This document shows, in pieces, positions 57,182 to 64,000 of a stretch of 64,000 nt of DNA. Position numbers and translations under genes: made by a program. Source of the stretch: Sorlinia euscelidii (GTDB lineage: Bacteria; Pseudomonadota; Alphaproteobacteria; Acetobacterales; Acetobacteraceae). Below the pieces are notes generated by a model. The model saw only the letters and a list, made by a program, of their open reading frames with translations, was not told the origin of the DNA and searched no databases. Location of the stretch: NCBI RefSeq assembly GCF_036452155.1, contig NZ_JAWJZY010000002.1, one strand, 5' to 3'. The stretch's first letter is position 1. Each line of letters opens with the position of its first letter.

Positions 57182-57943
57182 ATGACGACGGCTTTGGTGA
57201 CAGGCGCAAGTGCAGGTTTCGGGCGGGAGATCGCGCGGCGCCTCGTGCGGGAGGGGATGCGGGTCATCGGTGTTGCGCGTCGTGCGGCACGTCTTGATGC
57301 GCTGGCGGCGGAATTAGGTGCGTCTTTTCTGCCCGTCTCATGCGACATGCGCGACGTCTCGGCCCTTTCGGATTTTCAGAGTTCCCTGCCCGCGTCCTGG
57401 CGCGACATCGACATCCTCATTAATAATGCGGGCCTCGCTCTGGGCATCTCGAAAGCGCAGGAGAGCCGTTGGGCGGATTGGGCGCAGATGATTGAAACCA
57501 ACGTGACGGGCCTCACGGCGCTCACCCACGCGCTTCTCCCCGGCATGGTGGCGCGGCGGCGCGGGCATATCGTCATGATGGGAAGTATTGCCGGGCGCTA
57601 TCCTTATCAAGGCGGCAATGTTTACGGCGCGACGAAAGCCTACGTGGCGCAATTTGCTGCCAATCTGCGGACGGATCTGCTCGGCCTGCCCATTCGCGTC
57701 ACGAATATTGCGCCCGGTTTGTGCGGCGGCAGTGAATTCAGCGCCGTGCGCATGGCGGATGCTGAAGCCGCGGCCGCTGTCTATGCGGGGACGACGCCGA
57801 TCACCCCCATCGATATTGCTGAAATCGTCTCGTGGGTGGTGCAGCAACCCGCTCACGTCAATGTCAACGAGATTGAAGTCATGCCCGTCTGTCAGGCGGC
57901 GGGTGGCCTCGCAATTGACCGGAGCACAAACCATGTTGACTGA
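57182..57943 (+). CDS. SDR oxidoreductase (YdfG-like)
   Basis: This is a classical NADP-dependent short-chain dehydrogenase of 253 residues. The cofactor motif is TGASAGFG (7-14), with Arg at VARRAARL (NADP preference). NNAGLAL is present, with the catalytic Ser135, Tyr148 and Lys152 (YGATK). The tail NVNEIEVMPV is typical of YdfG, which reduces malonic semialdehyde and oxidises serine or allo-threonine. The start is ATG 57182, because the upstream reading shows no family sequence. The C-terminus overlaps the ppk2 start by 11 nt. Confidence 0.88.
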   Translation: MTTALVTGASAGFGREIARRLVREGMRVIGVARRAARLDALAAELGASFLPVSCDMRDVSALSDFQSSLPASWRDIDILINNAGLALGISKAQESRWADWAQMIETNVTGLTALTHALLPGMVARRRGHIVMMGSIAGRYPYQGGNVYGATKAYVAQFAANLRTDLLGLPIRVTNIAPGLCGGSEFSAVRMADAEAAAAVYAGTTPITPIDIAEIVSWVVQQPAHVNVNEIEVMPVCQAAGGLAIDRSTNHVD

Positions 57944-58928
57944 TAAAGAAGCGCGCCAGCTCTCATTGAAATACAGGATTGAGGACGGGAAAACATTCAA
58001 CCTCCGTCACTTTGACCCCGCCGAGCATGGCGACTTCTCTAAGCATGACGCCAAAGCCTGGATGCGTAAGCGAAAGAAGCGCCTTGCCGCGTTCCAGGAA
58101 GCGATGGCCGCCGGGAAGACGCAATCCGTGCTGATGATCCTGCAGGGCATGGATGCAGCGGGAAAGGATGGCGTGATCCGTCATGTGATGGGGGGCATTA
58201 ATCCGCAGGGTGCGCGCGTATCCGGCTTCAAACAGCCAACGCCGGTAGAGCGTGACCACGGATATCTATGGCGCGTTTCCCGCGCGACTCCCTTATTGGG
58301 CGAGATCGGTATCTTCAACCGCAGCTACTATGAAGACGTGCTGGTTGCCCGCGTGCATAAGGAAAATCTGGACCGCCGCGGACTGGCCGGTAATCCCGAC
58401 GACCCGACATTCTGGGACGATCGTTTGCGGGATATCCGGCATTTTGAGACTTATCTGCACCGGCAGAACGTGCATATCGTCAAAATCATGCTTCATATCT
58501 CGCCTGAAGAGCAGCAGCGACGCCTTTTGAGACGCTTGGAAAGGCCGGAAAAACTCTGGAAATTTTCAGCGAGTGATTTTAAGGAGCGCGGCTACTGGAA
58601 CGCCTATCAGGACGCTTATGCGGCTGCGATTGCCGGTTCGGCTACAGCGCAGGCGCCCTGGTACGTGGTGCCGTCTGATAAGAAGTGGTTCTCCCGTCTG
58701 ATCGTCCTTGAAGCGCTGATCGATGTGTTTGAGCGCCATCCGCCCCGCATGCCGGAAGCGGCGCCCGAAATCGTCAAAAATCTGGAGGTGCTGAAAAAGG
58801 CGCTGAAGGAGAGTGAAATCCCTAAAAAAGGTATTACGAGGCCGGAGAAACTTCTGCCCGCGATGAATGCGTCGCGAAAGCGCACTGCATCGCCGGGTCG
58901 CAAGGTGCTGGCCCAGAAAGTGACGTGA
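57933..58928 (+). CDS. ppk2: Polyphosphate kinase 2 (PPK2)
   Basis: This is a nucleotide/polyphosphate phosphotransferase of 331 residues. The P-loop GMDAAGKDG is at 72-80, the Walker B-type motif NRSYYEDVLVARVH follows at about 129-142, and the lid region is LERPEKLWKFSASDFKERGYW. The family transfers phosphate between polyphosphate and ADP, GDP or AMP. The branch specificity is not determined by these motifs alone. ATG 57933 lies inside the end of the SDR gene, with GGAGCA upstream. Its basic N-terminus and Lys-rich C-terminal tail are typical. Confidence 0.92.
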   Translation: MLTDKEARQLSLKYRIEDGKTFNLRHFDPAEHGDFSKHDAKAWMRKRKKRLAAFQEAMAAGKTQSVLMILQGMDAAGKDGVIRHVMGGINPQGARVSGFKQPTPVERDHGYLWRVSRATPLLGEIGIFNRSYYEDVLVARVHKENLDRRGLAGNPDDPTFWDDRLRDIRHFETYLHRQNVHIVKIMLHISPEEQQRRLLRRLERPEKLWKFSASDFKERGYWNAYQDAYAAAIAGSATAQAPWYVVPSDKKWFSRLIVLEALIDVFERHPPRMPEAAPEIVKNLEVLKKALKESEIPKKGITRPEKLLPAMNASRKRTASPGRKVLAQKVT

Positions 58929-59158
58929 CGCTTTTTACGCGGCGATATTTCTCGTTATCGCGTGGCGCATCGCCCTGACCGTCGGGGGTGGTGTTTTATG
59001 GGAAATCGGGCGCATGGCGATGAGCCCCCCCTGCGGGGAGAGACACGCTTTCATAAGTGGGGACAGCTGCGCCCTGTAAAAGTCGTGCCTTCGGGGCGGT
59101 GGCGCTGCATTCAGATGCACGCTCGGCTCTCGGTGCGGTCAGCGCGCCTTGCCGACGG

Positions 59159-59914
59159 TCACTTCTTCCGCAGGGCGCGGACTTCGTTCATGATGTCACT
59201 CTCCGACATATAGCCGGGCACGACGCGTTTGTGATTGAAGATGAAAGTCGGCGTGCCGGACAAGTCAATATCGCGTGCCTGATCCAGATTAACCTGAATG
59301 GCGGCAATGACTTCCTTGCGCGACATGTCCCGGATCAGACGATCTGCATCCAGTCCGTTCTGTTGCGCAATATCGTGTAAATAGCTGTCTGTCGGCGTCG
59401 CATTATCCGTCATCAGGGCGCGCTTCATTTTTTCATAGCCGCCCTGCAGTGCGGCGGCGATGATCGCGCGCGCCGCTGTGACGCTTTTATCGCTCAGCAC
59501 GGGCACGATTTTTTCAACAAAACGGATATTTTTGTCTTTTTTCAGCAAGGCGTCGATGACGGGGATCGCCCGCTTGCAATAACCGCATCGCGGGTCAAAA
59601 AATTCAACGATCGTGACATCCCCATGGGGGTTGCCGCGCACGGCGTAAGCGGGTGCGTTTTCGAGCGCATCCTTCTGCGCATCCAACTGGCTGGCCGTTT
59701 CAGAACGCTGCTGTTCCTGCGCTTTGGATTTGAGGCTGACAATGGCGTCACCGAGGATCGTCGGATCATCCTTCAGGGCCTGACGCAAGATTTTCACGAC
59801 TTCCTGACGTTGCGCCGGTGTGAACGTGTCCTGCTGCGGCGCGGCACAGGCGAGGCCGCCCGGGAAAAACGGTGCGAGGAATAAGGCCGGGATGGCGGTC
59901 AAAGGACGACGCAT
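59159..59914 (-). CDS. DsbA-family periplasmic thiol-disulfide oxidoreductase
   Basis: This is an exported thioredoxin-fold protein of 251 residues. A signal sequence of about 23 residues ends in LACA. An N-terminal helical region (about 30-85) contains TFTPAQRQEVVKILRQAL, and the active site is Cys110-Gly-Tyr-Cys113 in FFDPRCGYCKRA. The cis-Pro loop is GTPTFIF. The layout resembles Com1/ScsC-type DsbA proteins rather than E. coli DsbA, so it may act as an isomerase or oxidase. A signal-peptidase I site (ACA/AP) is more likely than lipidation at the nearby Cys. Confidence 0.9.
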   Translation of the reverse strand: MRRPLTAIPALFLAPFFPGGLACAAPQQDTFTPAQRQEVVKILRQALKDDPTILGDAIVSLKSKAQEQQRSETASQLDAQKDALENAPAYAVRGNPHGDVTIVEFFDPRCGYCKRAIPVIDALLKKDKNIRFVEKIVPVLSDKSVTAARAIIAAALQGGYEKMKRALMTDNATPTDSYLHDIAQQNGLDADRLIRDMSRKEVIAAIQVNLDQARDIDLSGTPTFIFNHKRVVPGYMSESDIMNEVRALRKK

Positions 59915-60183
59915 TACGATCCTTGCTTTTAACGGGAGGAGGAATATTTATGTGCCTTGCAGCACAGCGCAATTTTGTTATGAACGGGCCCAGTTTAGCC
60001 CATTTACCGGCGACAAGCAAAAACATCCGGCGCGCAGCGTGAGTTTAAGTTGCCGACCGGCGCGTACGCCGTTAGACCTGACTCTGTCGGGTGGAGAGCG
60101 CACGCGGACCTGCCTGGGCCGGGAACCAGCTTTTTACTGAGTCCCTGCCGGATTTATCTGTCATAGCCAGGAGAGAAGCCTCG

Positions 60184-61597
60184 GTGAAGTTCGTAGCGCC
60201 TGCACCTTCAGATCGAATTTCCGCCCGAGGGACAATGCGCCGCGCAGTTATGGGCGTGACAAGTCTCTGCGTTGCTTTCGGGGTCGCGGCCTGTCATTCA
60301 GCATCCCCGATCGGCCATGCGCTCTTCGGTCATACAACGCCGGAACTCCCCTCCCAATTCGGGTCCGTCGCGGCCGATGAGCCGCGCGCGGCGATAATCG
60401 GGCGTGATGTTCTGCTGGCGGGTGGTAATGCGGCGGATGCCGCGGCCGCCATGGCGCTGACCTTATCCGTCACCCTGCCTTCCCGCGCGTCTCTGGGCGG
60501 TGGGGGCGCCTGCCTCATCGCCCGTTCCGGTCAGAAGCCGCAAGCCGTGACTTTCATGCCCGTCGCGGGGGGCGGTGCAGGGGCGTCGCGACCCGCCGCC
60601 GTGCCCATGATGCTGCGCGGCATTTACCGCCTGCAGCGCGATCACGGGCAGATCCAGTTTGAAGACCTCATGGTGCCCGCCATTACATTGGCGGAACGCG
60701 GGATAAGTGTCAGCCCGCGCCTGGCGGAAGATCTTCAGGCTGTGCACGGCGCTCTTTTCGCCGATGATGCCGCGCGAAGCATCTTCATGCGGGGGAGGAC
60801 ACACCTCTCAAAAAAGGTGATCGACTGGTGCAGCCGCGCCTCGCACGGTTTCTGGAGCGCACGCGCCGCATGGGGGTCGGGGATTTCTATAATGGCGCTT
60901 TAGGGACGTTTTTCCTCACGGAAGCCAATCTTGCCGGCGGGGGCTTGAGCCGCGCCGCGATGCGGGATGCTTTACCGGCGGTGCAGACCCCGATCCGCGT
61001 GCAGGAAAAAGATCATATCGTCTGGTTTCTGCCGCCCCCAGCCGATGGCGGCCTTGGGGCGGCTGTGGCGCTTCGGGGGGCAGGGTCGGCGCAGGCGGCT
61101 GTGGCGGCCTGGCGTGCAACACCGTCCGCGCAGGCCGATGCGGCTTCCGCCCAAGCCTGGGTGGATCAGGCGCAGAATTTTTCGGGCGCATTACCGGCGC
61201 TTCCCGCATCAACATCTTTTACAGTCATGGATCGATCCGGCGGAGCCGTGGCGTGCAGCCTGACAAATAACAACCTTTTCGGCACGGGGCGTGTCGCGGC
61301 CCTGACCGGTATCGTGTTGGCACGGTCACCCGAGACCACACCGCAACCCATGCTGAGCGCGGCCATCGTGACGCGCCGGAAGCAGGTGCGCGCCGCATTG
61401 GCGAGTTCCGGCCAGAATGACGCCGCGGATGCCCTGGCCAATTCTGTCAGAGCCGTCAGTGGAGGGGCGACACCGGCCCCGGAGACGGCACAGGGGCGCG
61501 TCAATCTGTCTCGTTGTGACGGACAGGCCTGCATCGCGCAGACTGACCCAAGGGGCTTGGCCTGGCGCTCAGCGAGACCACGGCAAAGACGCCGTGA
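60184..61597 (+). pseudogene. Gamma-glutamyltransferase-like lipoprotein, two frameshifts
   Basis: The N-terminus has a signal ending in VAAC (lipobox; Cys20 when read from ATG 60235). The GGT large-subunit region follows as VAADEPRAAIIGRD, LAGGNAADAAAAMALTLSV and SLGGGGACLIAR. The frame breaks at the GGGGG run 60791-60795 and continues as KKGDRLVQPRLARFLERTRRMG. A second break at GGGG 61552-61555 is needed to reach the natural end (GLALSETTAKTP, stop 61597). Uncorrected, the reading runs into the recA promoter. In the small-subunit motif, the usual first Thr of TTHYS-V-D is a Ser (PASTSFTVMD), so the nucleophile would be altered. The repaired length is about 471 residues, shorter than classical GGT. 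The start may be GTG 60184, which has AGGAGAG upstream. Confidence 0.83.
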
Positions 61598-61625
61598 TGC
61601 GGCAAATAAATCGTTAAAGTTTAGC

Positions 61626-61654
61626 TTGCGATTAAACTTTTTTGTTCGTATTTT
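61626..61654 (+). promoter_or_regulatory. Candidate recA promoter
   Basis: TTGCGA (61626-61631) and TATTTT (61649-61654) are separated by 17 nt. The -10 overlaps the SOS operator, as expected for LexA repression. Confidence 0.6.
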
Positions 61655-61658
61655 GTTC
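61644..61658 (+). promoter_or_regulatory. SOS box (LexA operator) of recA
   Basis: GTTC-GTATTTT-GTTC is an exact match to the alphaproteobacterial LexA operator GTTC-N7-GTTC. It is 59 bp before the recA start and overlaps the -10 element. Confidence 0.92.
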
Positions 61659-61716
61659 TAAAGTTGTTGATCCGGTGCAGCTTGGTGGATCAGCCTAAGG
61701 AAAGGGATTGACCAGG

Positions 61717-62754
61717 ATGGACAAAAACAAGGCTCTGGAAGGCGCATTAAGTCAGATTGAGCGTGCTTTTGGCAAGGGCTCCATCATGCGTATGGGTCAA
61801 CGCCCGCATGAGCAGGTTGATGTGATCTCAACAGGCTCGCTTTCCCTGGATATTGCGCTCGGCATTGGCGGGCTGCCACGCGGCCGGATTATTGAAATTT
61901 ATGGGCCGGAAAGCTCCGGCAAGACGACGCTCGCGCTCCACGCCATTGCGGAAGCCCAGAAGAAGGGCGGCGTTTGTGCCTTCGTGGATGCGGAGCACGC
62001 GCTTGATCCGGGTTATGCACGCAAATTGGGCGTCGACCTTGATAACCTCCTCCTCAGCCAGCCTGATGCAGGTGAGCAGGCATTGGAAATCGCGGATACG
62101 CTCGTGCGTTCCGGCGCGGTGGATGTGCTGGTGGTGGATTCTGTTGCGGCCCTCGTCCCGAGGGCGGAGCTTGAAGGCGATATGGGGGATAGTCATGTCG
62201 GCCTCCATGCAAGATTAATGAGTCAGGCCCTGCGGAAATTGACGGGCACAGTCTCCCGCTCCAATACAATGGTGATTTTCCTCAACCAGATCCGCATGAA
62301 AATCGGCGTCATGTTCGGTAATCCAGAGACGACGACGGGCGGGAATGCACTGAAATTCTACGCGTCCGTGCGGCTGGATATCCGTCGGATCGGTGCGATC
62401 AAGGAACGTGACGAGGTGACGGGAAATCAGACACGCGTCAAGGTCGTCAAAAATAAAATGGCGCCGCCTTTCAAGCAGGTCGAATTTGACATCATGTATG
62501 GTGAGGGCATCAGCAAAACCGGTGAATTGATTGATCTCGGCGTCAAAGCCAATATCGTTGAGAAGTCGGGTGCCTGGTTCTCTTATGATAGTCAGCGTGT
62601 CGGGCAGGGGCGGGAAAATGCCAAGCAATTTCTGCGCGACCATCCTGAGGTTGCGGCGGATATAGAGCGGCGCATCCGGGATCAGGCGGGTGTTGTCTCT
62701 GAAGCTATGATGGGCACGCCGGAAGAGGAAACGGAGGCCGTTGAAGGGGAATAA
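61717..62754 (+). CDS. recA: Recombinase RecA
   Basis: RecA forms filaments on single-stranded DNA, exchanges strands and activates LexA cleavage. The 345-residue protein has Walker A GPESSGKT (63-70), CAFVDAEHALDPGYA, VDVLVVDSVAALVPR, QALRKLTGTVSRSN (loop L1 side), FLNQIRMKIGVMFGNPETT (L2) and GGNALKFYASVRLDIRRIG. The C-terminus is acidic (EEETEAVEGE). ATG 61717 was chosen as the first codon of MDKNKALEGAL. A TTG three codons earlier is also possible. It is regulated by the SOS box upstream. Confidence 0.98.
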   Translation: MDKNKALEGALSQIERAFGKGSIMRMGQRPHEQVDVISTGSLSLDIALGIGGLPRGRIIEIYGPESSGKTTLALHAIAEAQKKGGVCAFVDAEHALDPGYARKLGVDLDNLLLSQPDAGEQALEIADTLVRSGAVDVLVVDSVAALVPRAELEGDMGDSHVGLHARLMSQALRKLTGTVSRSNTMVIFLNQIRMKIGVMFGNPETTTGGNALKFYASVRLDIRRIGAIKERDEVTGNQTRVKVVKNKMAPPFKQVEFDIMYGEGISKTGELIDLGVKANIVEKSGAWFSYDSQRVGQGRENAKQFLRDHPEVAADIERRIRDQAGVVSEAMMGTPEEETEAVEGE

Positions 62755-63025
62755 ATTCCCGTCCCTCACAAAGGTCGGCGCTGTTTAACGTGATAAGCGC
62801 GCTTTGAGCGCCCGCAATTCTGTCCTCATGCCATGGGGTGTACGCGGCTGTCCTAGGGGCACGTCGTTGTGCGCTGAAATCATTGAGACCATTTTAGTCC
62901 CCGCCTTGCGTCATGGCGTGAGAGGTTCAGGCCGGCTCGCCATGTAAGAGAATTATGGTGCATGCCTGTAAGCACCGCCGCGCCTGAATGTTTTATCTCT
63001 GAAACCAAACGAAATAAGGTGAGAT

Positions 63026-63931
63026 ATGACGATGCCGACAAGTCCACGCCTGGCTGCGCTGATCTGCGTCATTTTATGGAGCATGATTGCCGTCGTTGCG
63101 AAGACCGGTCAATCCAGGCTCGATTTTTACCAGTTTCTATTTCTTTCCAACGTCATCTCCCTTTTTGCAGTGGGCGCCGCCTGCCTCGTGGCGGGGCGGC
63201 ACGTTGGTCGTATTTTGCGTCCGGGATGGCGCGGCATTTACCTTCCCGGAATCCTTGGCATATTGGATTGTCTTTTTTACCTGGCCCTTTATCGAGGCTA
63301 TGCGCGCTCAAACGGTGTCATCGTCCTTGTTGCGCAATATAGCTGGCCGCTTATGATCGTCCTTTTATCATCACTTCGGGACGCGCAATGGCCGGGTCGC
63401 GTCAAACTTCTCGGTCTCGCCGTGGGCAGTTTCGCTTTTCTCATTGCGGTGACAAAGGGCCATTTGACGTCACTCAATATTTCGGACCCGATATCCATCC
63501 TGATCGTGCTGGCCGGCGCTTTCTGCTTTGCACTCATGTCGACCCTCAGCAGAAATTTCGTCTCCGACCCATTTATCGGGACATTCTGGCTGTTTTTCGC
63601 GTCAATGATCGGCTCTCTTATCCTCATGATGTCGTGCAGTCAGCTTCCACATCCGGCGGACGTCAGTCTCATTCCCGTCCTTGCAAATGGTGTCTTCATC
63701 AATGGTATCTCTTATATCCTCTGGGTTCTCGCTTGTGCCCGAGGTGATGCCAGCGAGACAGCCGCGCTTATATTCCTCTCCCCGATCTTATCGGCAATTT
63801 GGCTGGTGATGTTTTTCGGGGAGGTTTTTGTGCCCGCCTATGGCGTTGCCCTCATCCTCGTCCTTATTTCGGGATATCTTTGCATGCTGCCGCAGAAGCG
63901 GGTCGGCAGCCCCGCTAAACACCCCTCATGA
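63026..63931 (+). CDS. EamA/DMT-superfamily transporter
   Basis: This is a ten-helix inner membrane protein of 301 residues with two EamA repeats. The first repeat has LICVILWSMIAVVAKTG, YLALYRGYARSNGVIVLVAQYSWPLMIVLLS and LLGLAVGSFAFLIAV. The second has SILIVLAGAFCFALMSTLSRN and LIFLSPILSAIWLVMFFGEVF. Substrates in this family range from nucleosides to amino acids and metabolites, and none can be assigned. The start is ATG 63026 with AAGGTGA directly upstream. It lies about 270 bp after recA. Confidence 0.9.
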   Translation: MTMPTSPRLAALICVILWSMIAVVAKTGQSRLDFYQFLFLSNVISLFAVGAACLVAGRHVGRILRPGWRGIYLPGILGILDCLFYLALYRGYARSNGVIVLVAQYSWPLMIVLLSSLRDAQWPGRVKLLGLAVGSFAFLIAVTKGHLTSLNISDPISILIVLAGAFCFALMSTLSRNFVSDPFIGTFWLFFASMIGSLILMMSCSQLPHPADVSLIPVLANGVFINGISYILWVLACARGDASETAALIFLSPILSAIWLVMFFGEVFVPAYGVALILVLISGYLCMLPQKRVGSPAKHPS

Positions 63932-63956
63932 AGAATATGGGAGGGCGAGCGACCAG

Positions 63957-63983
63957 GTCCGGCCCCTCATTCAGGGGCCGGAC
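63957..63983. terminator. Hairpin at the end of the window, possible terminator
   Basis: GTCCGGCCCCT and AGGGGCCGGAC form an 11 bp perfect stem with a 5 nt loop, 26 nt after the EamA stop. There is no T tract, so it may be a Rho-dependent stop point or a stability hairpin. Confidence 0.45.
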
Positions 63984-64000
63984 TGATGGGTGGAGAATCA

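Overview
The window looks like an ordinary stretch of chromosome from an alphaproteobacterium, most likely an acetic acid bacterium (Acetobacteraceae). The evidence is an rRNA operon in the alphaproteobacterial order 16S-tRNA-Ile-tRNA-Ala-23S-5S-tRNA-fMet, an alphaproteobacterial-type SOS operator (GTTC-N7-GTTC) upstream of recA, a ribDE-ribBA-ribH operon behind an FMN riboswitch, a hopanoid-type RND transporter, and polyol/ketose catabolism genes. The genus cannot be fixed by reading alone. No phage, insertion sequence, CRISPR array or plasmid function was seen.

Layout: 1-5 kb holds a truncated, frameshifted polyol dehydrogenase, then an aromatic-acid-exporter-like membrane protein translationally coupled to a Do-type periplasmic protease, and an OpgC-type acyltransferase. 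5-11 kb holds mrp, rho after a roughly 800 bp non-coding leader, and hpnN. 11-15 kb is the riboflavin operon with its FMN riboswitch. 15.6-16 kb has two tandem entericidin-like lipoproteins. 16-21 kb has a frameshifted photolyase, an unknown protein, mutY divergent from a DciA-like gene, and a 2-hydroxyacid dehydrogenase. 21.3-24.4 kb is a compact operon of sugar kinase, GatZ-like protein and short-chain polyol dehydrogenase, probably for D-tagatose or galactitol. 24.4-30.1 kb is the rRNA operon.

30-41 kb contains yceI, a Nudix hydrolase, dinB, an MFS carrier, a LOG-type phosphoribohydrolase, tRNA-Pro, a LysE exporter, manC, a glycosyltransferase that appears to use an ATT start codon, hemH and a frameshifted asd. 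41-47 kb encodes the whole 2-oxoglutarate dehydrogenase complex in two convergent units (sucA versus sucB-lpd). 47-57 kb has a membrane-anchored hydrolase, a Bcr/CflA-type exporter, ugd, an exported protein of unknown function, mlaEF, radA and a YigZ-family gene. 57-64 kb has an SDR overlapping ppk2, a DsbA-family thiol oxidoreductase, a frameshifted gamma-glutamyltransferase-like lipoprotein, SOS-regulated recA and an EamA transporter.

The most striking large-scale pattern is five single-base frameshifts in four genes. Four of the five are repaired by adding one G to a G run on the coding strand. One affected gene, asd, is normally essential, so base-calling error is a serious alternative to real gene decay. 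I found no clearly new multi-gene system. The best leads are the ATT-initiated glycosyltransferase, the tandem entericidin pair, the tagatose operon, the split 2-oxoglutarate dehydrogenase genes and the unassigned exported protein at 51.6-53.0 kb.
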